Shown: piece after piece, positions 45,770-54,678 of the stretch
How positions within the stretch are numbered: the first letter of the stretch is position 1
Layout of the letters: each line of letters starts with the position of its first letter
Source: JAWPMT01 sp965215825
Lineage (GTDB): Bacteria > Bacteroidota > Bacteroidia > Cytophagales > Cyclobacteriaceae
Length of the DNA stretch: 64,000 bases
Direction: 5' to 3'
Assembly (NCBI GenBank): GCA_965215825.1
Contig: CBDCEM010000002.1
Coordinates: forward strand, 310,001 to 374,000
Position numbers and translations under genes: made by a program
The notes under the pieces: generated by a model
The model's input: the letters and a program-made list of their open reading frames with translations, nothing else
Databases searched by the model: none
Told to the model about the DNA's origin: nothing

Positions 45770-45950
45770 CGTTGAAGTAGAATCGAATTAGGGGTTGGAA
45801 ATTGACCGTCTTAAGAGAAGAGGCTATAAATGGTAGATTTGTTACACCTGTCAGCCAGATTCTTTTTAACTACTTATGTTCAATTCGTTAATTATTCTAA
45901 CTGAACAGCTTTTTCCTGTTGCTAAAAATGAGTTTTGAATTTTGACCATC

Positions 45951-45974
45951 ACTGTACTATTATACTAATACAGT
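45951..45974. promoter_or_regulatory. imperfect 24-bp palindrome, candidate operator of the exporter operon
   Basis: Perfect 6-bp outer arms ACTGTA / TACAGT enclose a largely symmetric AT-rich centre. It lies 180 bp before the exporter operon start and 160 bp before the divergent DUF6503 gene. GntR (YtrA-like) and PadR regulators of transporter operons bind palindromes of this kind. The remainder of 45770-46137 holds no gene; no regulator gene is adjacent. Confidence 0.5.
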
Positions 45975-46137
45975 ACAACAATAGAGTAAATATTCTTAAA
46001 AACAAAAAAGGCTTGAGAAATTTTCAGGAATTGATGTGTTAATTAGAATTCACTTTTAAAAGTCTTTCATCCTACATTTCATCAGAACTGTCGAACTTGC
46101 CAACCAGAAGAAGCGTTAATCCTCGAAAATATTGGAG

Positions 46138-46890
46138 ATGAAACAAATTAGTCCTGGTTTACTTGTGATCCTGTCAATGGTCATAATCCGCTGTAGTTCG
46201 CCCGATAGCAAACAACAGGCTCAGCAAGTAATTGACAAAGCCATCGAAGCAAATGGTGCGCACTTATTTGCCACGAAAAAGGTGGCCTTTGATTTCAGAA
46301 AGAAACAGTATTCTGTAGCAAGGACTGGCTCGGACTATACCTATACGCGCTCATTCGAAGACTCTATTGGACAAATCAATGATGTCCTCATCAACAGTTC
46401 GGACTTCACTCGCAGTATCAATGGAAAGGAAATTGACCTGACGGATGAGTGGAAAACCAGATTCGGAAGTTCCGTCAATTCGGTATTGTATTTTGTAGAG
46501 ATTCTATATCGACTAAATGATGCGGCCGTCTTTAAGTCTTACCTGGGTAAGGTGACCATAAAAGGAGAACCTTACCACATAGTCAAAGTGACCTTTAGCC
46601 AAGAAGGGGGTGGAGAGGATTTTCAGGACGAGTACCGCTACTGGATACATGAAAAAGATTATACCCTGGATTATCTGGCATACAATTACGAAACCGACGG
46701 AGGAGGTGCGCGTTTTAGGGCAGCATACGATCGACAAAAAATTGGTGGCATCACATTTCAAAACTATGTGAATTACAAACCAGTACCGGACACGAAGGAG
46801 ACTCCTCTCGACGATCTTCCAAAGTTCTTTGAAACCGGAAAGCTCAAGGAATTATCGAAAATCGTGAATGAGAACATTGAGGTAAGATAA
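46138..46890 (+). CDS. DUF6503 family lipoprotein
   Basis: About 250 residues from the ATG at 46138; a TTG two codons upstream is also in frame. The N-terminus is a lipoprotein signal (VILSMVIIRC). The body matches DUF6503: KAIEANGAHLFATKKVAFDF, SVNSVLYFVEILYRLNDAAV, the KVTFSQEGGGEDFQDEYRYW segment and DYLAYNYETDGGGARFRAAY. The family is common and secreted in Bacteroidota; its function is not known. Divergent from the exporter operon. Confidence 0.75.
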   Translation: MKQISPGLLVILSMVIIRCSSPDSKQQAQQVIDKAIEANGAHLFATKKVAFDFRKKQYSVARTGSDYTYTRSFEDSIGQINDVLINSSDFTRSINGKEIDLTDEWKTRFGSSVNSVLYFVEILYRLNDAAVFKSYLGKVTIKGEPYHIVKVTFSQEGGGEDFQDEYRYWIHEKDYTLDYLAYNYETDGGGARFRAAYDRQKIGGITFQNYVNYKPVPDTKETPLDDLPKFFETGKLKELSKIVNENIEVR

Positions 46891-47024
46891 TTGCCCAATC
46901 CGAAATAGTTGATTTCGCTCCAATCGATTGCATTTTTACCTTGTATAAGAAATCGTTCTATTTCACGACCTTTTTCAGAAATATTCGAGTAGAAGTGACC
47001 GGATAGGCTTATTTTTTCAATTCA

Positions 47025-47042
47025 ACATGGGAATTCCCATGT
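47025..47042. promoter_or_regulatory. 18-bp perfect palindrome before the MFS transporter
   Basis: ACATGGGAATTCCCATGT, perfectly symmetric, ends 16 bp before the ATG at 47059. It may be an operator for a dimeric regulator or a hairpin that hides the start region. Flanking TTCAAC / GTTGAA extends the symmetry after a 2-base offset. Confidence 0.6.
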
Positions 47043-47058
47043 GTTGAACGTATTGAAT

Positions 47059-48492
47059 ATGAGCAATAAGCCCAGACTCTCCTTTTGGAATATTTGGAAC
47101 ATGAACGTGGGGTTTTTCGGAATCCAGTTCAGTTTTGGATTACAACAAACCGCAATAAATCCTATCTTTTCATTTCTGGGAGCAGACCATTCTGAACTTC
47201 CACTATTGAATCTGGCGGGGCCGGTTACCGGGTTAATTATTCAACCCATCATAGGGGCCATTTCCGACAAAACCTGGGTGCCCGGTTGGGGCAGAAGAAA
47301 GCCCTTCTTCATGATTGGAGCAATCATTGCCAGCCTGTGCCTGTTCGCTTTTCCATACAGTTCGGAACTTTGGTTCGCCGTAGGACTGCTCTGGATCCTT
47401 GATGTTGGAAATAATACAGCCATGGAGCCTTATCGGGCATTCATTGGCGATAAACTACCGGATAACCAGCTCACGTTCGGATTTCAAATGCAGAGCCTCT
47501 TTGTAGGTGCTGGAATCACACTGGCCAATTTCTCGATATTCCTGTTTCAGGATTGGTTTGGGTCTGCTGAGAGTGCAGCACTTTGTGATACCGGTGTTTC
47601 TAATGTCAGCGCCATACCAACATGGGTATATTATTCCTTTTTTCTTGGTGCCGTCGCATCTATTGTAACGATTCTGTGGTCGGTGGCGAAAACACCGGAG
47701 ATTCCACCACCAGACGAAGAGTTAGAAGAAATTAAGAAGAGTAAGCAGTTACCATTTAGCAAGAAAGCGGCTGAACCCTTCAAAGAAATTATCAACGCCA
47801 TTGGCGATATGCCCAAATTGCTTTGGCGGCTGTCCGGAGTTTACCTTTTCCAGTGGTATGCCCTGTTCATTTACTGGCAATTCATAACACCTATGCTTCG
47901 AAAGAGTCTCTATGGAATCAGTCATGAAGATGTGACTCGATTTGATGAGATCAAAGCCGCCTGCGAAAGTGGAGCGACAGTCAGTGCATCAGATATGAGT
48001 TTTGCACAAAACATTCAAAGTCTATCTGAACAAGCATTGGCTCAAACCGGATTAATGAACGGCACCTATAACCTGGTAACCATGATCTCTGCCCTTGCCC
48101 TGGTTCCTTTTGCCGCAAAATTCGGTAACAAGCTGGTGTATGTAGTGAGTCTGATCATGACTGGGGTAGCTTTACTTTCTATGCCCTTTATCAGTGATCA
48201 ATATGTACTACTCGCACCCATGGTATTGTTTGGCGTTGGCTGGGCATGCATGATGGGCGTCCCCTACTCCATGGTTTCAAGAGTCATACCGCAGGAAAGA
48301 CGGGGGGTGTATATGGGTATTGTGAATATGATGATAGTGATTCCGATGTTCATTCAAACGCTCACTTTCGGACCAATTGTAAAATATCTGTTGGCAGATA
48401 GTGCTGTCAATGCCATTGTATTTTCCGGCGTATTTTTCATGATTGCGTCGGCGATTGCTGCCACCTTACCGGTGAAAAAAGAGCCTGTGTAG
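47059..48492 (+). CDS. MFS transporter of the SLC45/GPH sugar-transporter type
   Basis: About 477 residues with 12 predicted membrane helices. The first cytoplasmic loop signature is GAISDKTWVPGWGRRKPFFM, as in SLC45 and plant sucrose carriers. MEPYRAFIGDKLP and the late GWACMMGVPYSMVSRVIP match the same group. The expected substrate is a disaccharide or related sugar moved with protons. A large loop sits between helices 6 and 7 (PPPDEELEEIKKSKQLPFSK). The ATG at 47059 directly precedes the conserved start; a GTG at 47041 lies inside the palindrome and is less likely. Confidence 0.85.
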   Translation: MSNKPRLSFWNIWNMNVGFFGIQFSFGLQQTAINPIFSFLGADHSELPLLNLAGPVTGLIIQPIIGAISDKTWVPGWGRRKPFFMIGAIIASLCLFAFPYSSELWFAVGLLWILDVGNNTAMEPYRAFIGDKLPDNQLTFGFQMQSLFVGAGITLANFSIFLFQDWFGSAESAALCDTGVSNVSAIPTWVYYSFFLGAVASIVTILWSVAKTPEIPPPDEELEEIKKSKQLPFSKKAAEPFKEIINAIGDMPKLLWRLSGVYLFQWYALFIYWQFITPMLRKSLYGISHEDVTRFDEIKAACESGATVSASDMSFAQNIQSLSEQALAQTGLMNGTYNLVTMISALALVPFAAKFGNKLVYVVSLIMTGVALLSMPFISDQYVLLAPMVLFGVGWACMMGVPYSMVSRVIPQERRGVYMGIVNMMIVIPMFIQTLTFGPIVKYLLADSAVNAIVFSGVFFMIASAIAATLPVKKEPV

Positions 48493-48597
48493 CTCAGGGA
48501 AAAACAGTGATGTACTCGAGTAGAAAATTAGCACAACTCCGGCCAGGGCTCCTGGTGTTACTTAAAGCATCCAATTGAAGTAGCTATCTTTAATAGC

Positions 48598-50067
48598 ATG
48601 AAAGTCCTTCTGCTAACTGTCCTGGGGTTTCTATTGCTGAAGCCGCTGCCTACTTCGTCGACAATAATCACACCGAATGCGATCAAGAATCCAGTTGTCG
48701 TTTGGTTTGAGGATCAGTATTTACCTGAAGGAAACTCCTTTCTGAAAAAAACAGAAGCTTTTCAAGGGCAAAAAAGAGGCGTAGTTAGAAAAGTAGTTAT
48801 TTCAGCCCTAAAGACCTTAAGCCAAACATCTTTCGAAAGGAACAAATCACAGCTTGACTTACTGGTAAAATCTGAACAAATCACCGATATCAGGCGACAC
48901 TGGATTATCAATGGGTTTAGTTGTATGGCTTCCGTTGAAGGAGTTAAAGCTCTGAAGCAATTGCCAGAAGTGTCTTATGTTTTTGTCAAGCAGCCTCTCG
49001 CCTCTACCAATGGGTCGAATATGGGTCCGGAGTATCTGGAGAGTATCCCGGACTCTCGATTTAAGACTGGCCAGGTTGAAACCTATCCCTGGAATATTGA
49101 AAAAATTCGGGCACCCGAAGTTTGGAATGAATTTAAGGTAACCGGCGAAGGTACCCTCAATGTAGTCCACGATTCAGGTTTCAAACTAGACATTCCTCCG
49201 CTGGCAGAAACCATCTACACCAATCCCAGGGAAATTCCTGGAAATGAATTGGACGATGATGGAAATGGGTACATTGATGATTATCATGGATTCCACTTTG
49301 ACGAACGAAGTGCAAATATCAACGAACCCTTCATACGGAGGGGCACCAATATTCACGGCAACCTATGTGCAGCGATCATTTGCGGAACTTTCGCCACCAA
49401 TACGCGACAAGCTATCGGTATTGCTCCTGATTCGAGATGGGCACCTGTAATCGCGGCATCCAACATAGAAGAAGCTGTCGAATGGGCGATTGAACAAGGT
49501 GCTGATACTTATAGCATGAGTTTTTCTCAACCCAACCTGGGGGAATACAGGAACCATTGGCGAAAGGTAATCGAACATGCTACCCTATCGGGGATCGTTT
49601 TTATTTCAGGAGCAGGAAATTTTGCAGCAGGACGAAACGCTGCTCCCATTCCTGTCCAGATGAGAAACCCTGAAGACATTCCTCATGCTGTATTGGGAGT
49701 CGCCGGAGTAGGCAAAGATGGCCAGCGTCCAGTTTTTAGCAGTCAGGGACCCGTAGAATGGAATACCAATCACTACAATGACGGCAAGGTCAACAAGCCC
49801 GACTTCTCCACAATTAATTATCAAGTTCCTTGTGTTGACCCAGACGGAAGTTTAACAAATATGGCAAGTGGTAATTCATTGGCCGGGCCGCACATGGCCG
49901 GCATTGTTTCATTGATGTTCTCTGCCAATCCTGATTTACTACCATGGGAGATCAAAGAGATTCTGAGAAACACGGCAAAGGACATTGGTGACCCGGGATT
50001 TGATTATCAAACCGGGTATGGATTTGTAAATGCTTATGATGCAGTGAAGGCCGTTATTAATCAATAG
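48598..50067 (+). CDS. secreted subtilisin-like serine protease (S8)
   Basis: 489 residues with a signal peptide (MKVLLLTVLGFLLLKPLPTS) and a propeptide-like region to about 160. The triad is intact but in divergent contexts: Asp in VVHDSGF, His in NIHGNLCAAIICGT, Ser in SGNSLAGPHMAGIVSL, where most subtilisins have DTG, HGTHVAG and GTSMAxPH. A calcium-type loop GNELDDDGNGYIDDYHGFHF is present. No C-terminal sorting domain is seen, so export beyond the outer membrane is uncertain. Confidence 0.87.
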   Translation: MKVLLLTVLGFLLLKPLPTSSTIITPNAIKNPVVVWFEDQYLPEGNSFLKKTEAFQGQKRGVVRKVVISALKTLSQTSFERNKSQLDLLVKSEQITDIRRHWIINGFSCMASVEGVKALKQLPEVSYVFVKQPLASTNGSNMGPEYLESIPDSRFKTGQVETYPWNIEKIRAPEVWNEFKVTGEGTLNVVHDSGFKLDIPPLAETIYTNPREIPGNELDDDGNGYIDDYHGFHFDERSANINEPFIRRGTNIHGNLCAAIICGTFATNTRQAIGIAPDSRWAPVIAASNIEEAVEWAIEQGADTYSMSFSQPNLGEYRNHWRKVIEHATLSGIVFISGAGNFAAGRNAAPIPVQMRNPEDIPHAVLGVAGVGKDGQRPVFSSQGPVEWNTNHYNDGKVNKPDFSTINYQVPCVDPDGSLTNMASGNSLAGPHMAGIVSLMFSANPDLLPWEIKEILRNTAKDIGDPGFDYQTGYGFVNAYDAVKAVINQ

Positions 50068-50093
50068 CTTAATTTGCGCTGACAGAAGTTTCT

Positions 50094-50107
50094 TTTCTGA
50101 TCAGAAA
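50094..50107. terminator. 14-bp palindrome between convergent genes
   Basis: TTTCTGATCAGAAA, perfectly symmetric, in the 91-bp gap after the subtilase stop and before the end of the leftward gene. With no loop it is a poor RNA hairpin. A protein-binding site or weak bidirectional terminator is possible. Confidence 0.3.
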
Positions 50108-50158
50108 GGCATTGTCAACCTTGTTCGATATCCCCAGAAGAAGTGCCTCATCTAATGA

Positions 50159-50848
50159 CTACTGAGCTGCTAAGTCCGAGTTCATAAAGTTTGAAATCAT
50201 CTCCTCCATGTTACTCTCTTCAACTCCCACATCACAAAGGTTTACCATTACTCGGTTCACCACCCTATCCCTCTGGTCAAGGTTATCAGAAACTTCCCCT
50301 CGATGAAAGACACCATATGATTTTTGCCCATATGACCTGCTGTTGTTGATGATCACCAATCGGCAATGATCTTTAGGAAAGGGAGTTGTTTCAGAAACAT
50401 AAGGCGCCAGTTCTTCATCATTCTGAGCAAAGTTGCCATTGAAACTATTCCGAAAGTAATCTTGCGCAGACAGGTTTTCGGCTTCCAGGTATTTGGTATA
50501 ATCAGCCAGAAAAACTTTGCTCTCCACACTCGTGGGTTCATAACCTAAGATCAATATCGAATGCTCAGGTGCAGTATCGATATGAAAATTGCTGGAATTT
50601 CTATGGTTAGCTCTCGATAACCAATGATAGTTCAGTTGTTTGTTTAATCTCTTTTCACAGAGATCAGAAAGTCTTTCTTTTACATCAAAAATGACTTCTC
50701 TAAAGGATTTCGAGTCTAAATCAGCACCAAGGTCCTTGTAATAGAAACCAGGTTGCGCTGTTGATTCTCGTAAGACCGATTCGAAAATGTCATTGATCTC
50801 CTCTTCAGAAAACACGGAGGATCGTTTCGTTTCTGACACTTCAGTCAT
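50159..50848 (-). CDS. hypothetical protein, possible 2OG-Fe(II) oxygenase fold
   Basis: 229 residues, cytosolic, no confident family. A metal-site-like pattern is visible: FHIDTAPEHSILILGYEP (HxD) and, ~100 residues later, YGVFHRGEVSDNLDQRDRVV then NRVMVNL. Here a distal His is followed by an Arg and an exposed strand, as in prolyl-hydroxylase-type iron/2-oxoglutarate oxygenases. This reading is by pattern only. It stands alone, convergent with the protease. Confidence 0.6.
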   Translation of the reverse strand: MTEVSETKRSSVFSEEEINDIFESVLRESTAQPGFYYKDLGADLDSKSFREVIFDVKERLSDLCEKRLNKQLNYHWLSRANHRNSSNFHIDTAPEHSILILGYEPTSVESKVFLADYTKYLEAENLSAQDYFRNSFNGNFAQNDEELAPYVSETTPFPKDHCRLVIINNSRSYGQKSYGVFHRGEVSDNLDQRDRVVNRVMVNLCDVGVEESNMEEMISNFMNSDLAAQ

Positions 50849-51074
50849 GGCCTATAAAGTGTATTGGTTGTATAAGATTATTCCTGACGTCCGGCATTAA
50901 AGGTAGGTACTGGCACATTGCCATTAAAAATTGAATGAAAAATAGTCTGAATTCTTAATGGGACAGTTTGATTAAATACGGATAAATTGGCATATACGAA
51001 CATTAAATGCTCCTGAAATACGTGAAAAATTACAATGCTTGAGAATGGGCGTTTTTTCCAGGTCCGAGCCTACA
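50849..51074. other. non-coding gap
   Basis: 226 bp between two leftward genes, AT-rich, presumably holding the promoter of the possible oxygenase gene. No hairpin with T-run or repeat seen. Confidence 0.4.
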
Positions 51075-51587
51075 TTACGAGTTCAGATTATGGGCAATTC
51101 CCTTCAATAAGTGTTTTTGAAAGCCATAGACGACCATCCTAAATGGGATATGCATGATTGCACCCAGAAGTCCGTGCAATTGGTAATTGCTGGACAAGAT
51201 CAAAAAGACGCCATCGTCACGTTGCAATAAGTCATATCCCCCTGTGACGATTTGGAATGGTCCTTTAGACAAATTCATCCAATAGCCAACACGAAAGTTC
51301 TTAGTGGCATTGAATTGAAAGCGGTACTTTTTGTTCACTTCCCATTCCAAAATGTTCTGATGAAATTCGGCACCATTAGAGAATTTTGCCACCCGATAAC
51401 CCCCCACTCCTTCCTTAATGACCTCCGCCGATAAGGGTTTCGGAACTTCCAGTAAACGAAACAGCCACGGAAAATCAAAATCTGCTACGGCCACATTTGT
51501 GATCTCTTGCCAGATATCATCCGGTTTCGCCTTGAGAATAATGGCATTGTGCACGTATTTGGTTTGATACCCCTTGAAGAAACTCAT
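51075..51587 (-). CDS. SRPBCC (START-like) family protein
   Basis: 170 residues. The opening IILKAKPDDIWQEITNVAVA and the long C-terminal helix (LHGLLGAIMHIPFRMVVYGF) fit the helix-grip fold of polyketide-cyclase/SRPBCC proteins, which bind small hydrophobic ligands or lipids. The ligand is unknown. It is divergent from the DUF493 gene across 228 bp in which I see no repeat or RNA gene. Confidence 0.7.
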   Translation of the reverse strand: MSFFKGYQTKYVHNAIILKAKPDDIWQEITNVAVADFDFPWLFRLLEVPKPLSAEVIKEGVGGYRVAKFSNGAEFHQNILEWEVNKKYRFQFNATKNFRVGYWMNLSKGPFQIVTGGYDLLQRDDGVFLILSSNYQLHGLLGAIMHIPFRMVVYGFQKHLLKGIAHNLNS

Positions 51588-51815
51588 AGTGATTGACTGC
51601 TATTTACAAAAGTGTATAGAATTGAAGAACTTTCGAAGTAGCATGTTGCCGGCAAGCTAATAATAGATGTTCTCTCACAAAACCTTTTCTTGACCAGGAT
51701 TCTTGCAACTCAACATCCAGTTTAACCTCTCAATACAGTTAATTCAATATTTGTAGGTTTCAATGAATTCTCCTGATTCAGATACTGTTATTTTGCATTC
51801 ATAAACTTATTTGGC

Positions 51816-52076
51816 ATGAGCATCGATCCGCAATCTTTTCGCGAAAAACTGGAAGCCCAACACGACTTTCCTGGACCCTATACCTTTAAGTTCATCATTC
51901 CAGAGGAGAGAAAGGACCAGGTAGTCGCCTTATTGCCTGAAGGTGAGCTGTCCTATAAAGCCAGCAGTGGCAAAAAATACACAAGCATCACGCTGAAGGC
52001 CAGTGTTGAAAACAGTGATGAAGTAATCCAGGTTTACACAACAGTGGCCAAAATTGAAGGTGTCCTTTCTTTATAA
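51816..52076 (+). CDS. DUF493 family protein (YbeD-like)
   Basis: 86 residues matching DUF493: FPGPYTFKFIIPEERKDQVV, then a Ser/Gly/Lys turn and YTSITLKASVENSDEVIQVY. It is a small ferredoxin-like alpha/beta cytosolic protein, probably regulatory; YbeD lies next to lipoate genes in E. coli but the role is not settled. Followed 11 bp later by phhB, so likely co-transcribed. Confidence 0.85.
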   Translation: MSIDPQSFREKLEAQHDFPGPYTFKFIIPEERKDQVVALLPEGELSYKASSGKKYTSITLKASVENSDEVIQVYTTVAKIEGVLSL

Positions 52077-52087
52077 AACTATCAATT

Positions 52088-52318
52088 ATGTGGACAGAAG
52101 CAGATAATAAACTCAGCCGGACTTTCGAATTCAATAATTTCGTGGAAGCCTTTGGCTTCATGTCGCAGGTGGCCATCATCGCAGAAAAAATGGATCATCA
52201 CCCTAATTGGTCAAATGTTTATAACAAGGTGACCATAGAGTTAACCACTCATGATGCCGGAAATGTGGTAACGGATAATGACCGGAACCTGGCCAGGGCA
52301 ATTGATGCCTTGATTTGA
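52088..52318 (+). CDS. phhB: 4a-hydroxytetrahydrobiopterin dehydratase
   Basis: 76 residues, a short member of the PCD/DCoH family. The active-site block is AEKMDHHPNWSNVYNKVTIE (motif [EDKH]-x3-H-[HN]-[PCS]) and THDAGNVVTDNDRNLARAID ends the domain. It regenerates the pterin cofactor of aromatic amino-acid hydroxylases. No phenylalanine hydroxylase gene is in the window. The N-terminus is ~20 residues shorter than in many members, with no better upstream start. Confidence 0.92.
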   Translation: MWTEADNKLSRTFEFNNFVEAFGFMSQVAIIAEKMDHHPNWSNVYNKVTIELTTHDAGNVVTDNDRNLARAIDALI

Positions 52319-52413
52319 ATCACGGTAAAACCGAATCAAAGCGAGCAAAGCTCAGTTAGTCTGATCATTGCTTCGCGGAAATTCGTTAACTTCATTCCGA
52401 ACAAAATTCCAAC

Positions 52414-53202
52414 ATGCAAGATCTCGCAAAACTCACCCCCTTGGTTGTTCAGATCGCTAAAGAAGCTGGCGAGTTTATCGCTAAAGAAGCTGCGAATTTC
52501 GACCTGTCGAAGGTTGAGTTGAAAGGAAAAAGTGATCTTGTATCGTACGTGGACAAAGGTGCCGAGAAGATCATTGTTGATGGCCTCAGCAAATTATTAC
52601 CAGAGGCAAGTTTCCTGACAGAGGAAAAAACGGTAGAGCAAAAACAAACCGAACTTACCTGGATCATCGACCCTCTGGACGGGACTACCAACTTTGTCCA
52701 TCGCATGCCGGGTTATGCTGTGAGTATTGGTCTTGCAAAAGACGATGAAATGGTACTTGGTGTGATCTATGAGATCACAAGAAAAGAAGCTTTTTATGCA
52801 TGGAAAGGTGGCGGTGCATTTATGAATGGCAATCCAATTGCCGTGTCTAATGCCGCTTCCATAGATGACAGCTTGTTTGCCACGGGTTTCCCTATTTATA
52901 ATTTCTCGAAGATTACGGAGTACCTGACCATCCTCAATGAATTGATGCGCAATTCACATGGATTGCGAAGGCTCGGTAGTGCTGCAACAGACCTGGCATA
53001 CGTCGCTTGCGGGCGATGCGAAGGTTATTTCGAATACAACCTTAATGCCTGGGATGTCGCAGCTGGCATCGTTATCGTGCAGGAAGCCGGAGGAACTATA
53101 ACTGACTTTTCCGGAGGTAATAACGCGCTATATGGCAGAGAACTCGTTGCAGGAGGAGCGGTTCAGCCAGCCTTGTTAAAGTTGATTAAGGAGAATTGGT
53201 AA
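52414..53202 (+). CDS. inositol monophosphatase family protein (SuhB-like)
   Basis: 262 residues. Metal- and phosphate-binding motifs are intact: WIIDPLDGTTNFVHRMPGYA (motif 1) and LNAWDVAAGIVIVQEAGGTI (motif 2), with Glu in FLTEEKTV upstream. It should hydrolyse inositol phosphates or a related phosphate ester; SuhB also acts as a regulator in some bacteria, which sequence cannot show. It lies 95 bp after phhB and 59 bp before the K+ channel gene. Confidence 0.92.
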   Translation: MQDLAKLTPLVVQIAKEAGEFIAKEAANFDLSKVELKGKSDLVSYVDKGAEKIIVDGLSKLLPEASFLTEEKTVEQKQTELTWIIDPLDGTTNFVHRMPGYAVSIGLAKDDEMVLGVIYEITRKEAFYAWKGGGAFMNGNPIAVSNAASIDDSLFATGFPIYNFSKITEYLTILNELMRNSHGLRRLGSAATDLAYVACGRCEGYFEYNLNAWDVAAGIVIVQEAGGTITDFSGGNNALYGRELVAGGAVQPALLKLIKENW

Positions 53203-53261
53203 ACCTAATTTGATCCCCTTCTCATTTCGTACTAAATTCCCCAAAAGAACGAAACTTCTCC

Positions 53262-54302
53262 ATGCCTAAACTCCGGACAAGACTTGTTTTTCTGGTCATT
53301 CTCATCTTTATCATTGGTCTCAACATGGCCCTTGTGTTTTTCGAAAAAGGTGTTGGATCAGGGATTGACTCACTGAGTGATGCCATCTGGTACATGATCG
53401 TTACCTTGACCACTGTGGGGTATGGCGATTTGTACCCGGCAAGTACCGGAGGAAAGTTCATCGGTTACGTCTATGTATTTGCCAGCCTGGGGATTCTGGG
53501 TTTTATTTTTAGTTCCATTTCAAGCAAAGTTCAAATCATGTTAGAAGAAAAACGGCTCGGTCACAGAGGAACCGATTTTGAAAATCATGTCATCTTCTAC
53601 GGCTGGAATGATTTCAGCAAACTTGTCGCAGAAGAGGTCATAAGTGCCCGGAAGAAGATCGCCATCCTGACCGACAAGAAAGATGATGTAGAACTCATCT
53701 ATGAGCTATGGGGAAAGGAGCGTGTATTTGTCCTTTTCAGTGATTTCGACAACCCGGACTTGTTTGAACGACTCAATGCCAAACAAGCCTCTGTTATTTT
53801 TCTGGCACTAGAGAATGACGCAGATTCACTTACAGAAAGTATTGACATCCATCGGAACTTACCAGATATCGACCTGGTGGTTTCTTTGAAAAACAACAAG
53901 CTAAAGCAGACTTTCCAGGCTGCAGGAGTGACTTATGTGATCGCTCAACACGAAATTGTTTCCAAACTGGTCGCCAGTTATATTTTCGAACCAGATGTTG
54001 CTGATTTGAATCTGGACCTGATCAGTTCGGCGCGAGATGAACATGACTTTGACAACCAGCAATACGAGGTTCTGGAGAGTAACCCTTACCTCGGCAAATC
54101 CTGTCATGATGCCTTCTTCGCCCTTAAAAAAGATCATGATGTCGTCCTCATGGGCATCAGCAAACTAGAAAATGGGAGAAGGAAGGTGTACGGAAACCCA
54201 TCGAATGATCTCAAAATAGAAGTAGGGGACCATCTGATAGTGATGACCAGTGATGAATCAATGGCTGAGTTTTTTGGTGTCCCTCAGGGGAGAATGAATT
54301 AG
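53262..54302 (+). CDS. potassium channel with RCK (TrkA-N/TrkA-C) domain
   Basis: 346 residues. Two membrane helices (about 8-28 and 65-88) flank a pore helix and the selectivity filter TTVGYGDLYP. The cytoplasmic RCK domain starts at NHVIFYGWNDFSKLVAEEVI (a Rossmann fold whose usual GxGxxG is altered to GWNDFS, so NAD binding is doubtful) and ends with a TrkA-C domain (NDLKIEVGDHLIVMTSDE). It resembles ligand-gated MthK-type channels. Located in the inner membrane; probably K+ homeostasis. Confidence 0.9.
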   Translation: MPKLRTRLVFLVILIFIIGLNMALVFFEKGVGSGIDSLSDAIWYMIVTLTTVGYGDLYPASTGGKFIGYVYVFASLGILGFIFSSISSKVQIMLEEKRLGHRGTDFENHVIFYGWNDFSKLVAEEVISARKKIAILTDKKDDVELIYELWGKERVFVLFSDFDNPDLFERLNAKQASVIFLALENDADSLTESIDIHRNLPDIDLVVSLKNNKLKQTFQAAGVTYVIAQHEIVSKLVASYIFEPDVADLNLDLISSARDEHDFDNQQYEVLESNPYLGKSCHDAFFALKKDHDVVLMGISKLENGRRKVYGNPSNDLKIEVGDHLIVMTSDESMAEFFGVPQGRMN

Positions 54303-54319
54303 GGAAAATTAATAGTACT

Positions 54320-54365
54320 ATGGCCACAAGAAAAGGAGCAATGTATTAGGTGAAAAACCTAATAC
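54320..54365 (+). promoter_or_regulatory. nine-codon leader ORF ending in a hairpin
   Basis: ATG at 54320 opens MATRKGAMY followed by TAG. The stop lies inside a perfect 9-bp stem GTATTAGGT (54343-54351) / ACCTAATAC (54357-54365) with loop GAAAA. The next gene's ATG is 3 bases after the stem. A translation-controlled switch is conceivable; chance is not excluded. Confidence 0.35.
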
Positions 54366-54368
54366 AAA

Positions 54369-54596
54369 ATGAAACTCAAAAAGAACAAGAAGCATTACAA
54401 CTTCACCGAAAAACAAAAAAGAAATGATAGCCACAGACTTTTCTGCTATCACTTTCATACGGTAGGCAAACCCTGGAAAGTATGGGCAAGCAAAAAGTTG
54501 CGAAAATCCAATAGGAGAATTTTAAACAAACTCGCGGAATCCGTGGAAGATGTATCATTTGAGAGGTACAGGAAATACATGTGGTGGGACATGTAA
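54369..54596 (+). CDS. small basic hypothetical protein
   Basis: 75 residues, strongly basic (MKLKKNKKHYNFTEKQKRND start) with aromatic patches and a tail FERYRKYMWWDM. No family recognised, no signal or membrane segment. A nucleic-acid or ribosome-binding role would fit the charge but is a guess. It is preceded by the leader hairpin at 54320-54365. Short and unsupported by homology, so existence is not certain. Confidence 0.5.
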   Translation: MKLKKNKKHYNFTEKQKRNDSHRLFCYHFHTVGKPWKVWASKKLRKSNRRILNKLAESVEDVSFERYRKYMWWDM

Positions 54597-54678
54597 TTCA
54601 TCCTTGGATAAGGCAGACCTGGATTAGTGATTTCATTGATATCTCGTATTTTTATCAATACAAATCACCTCTCCCTCC

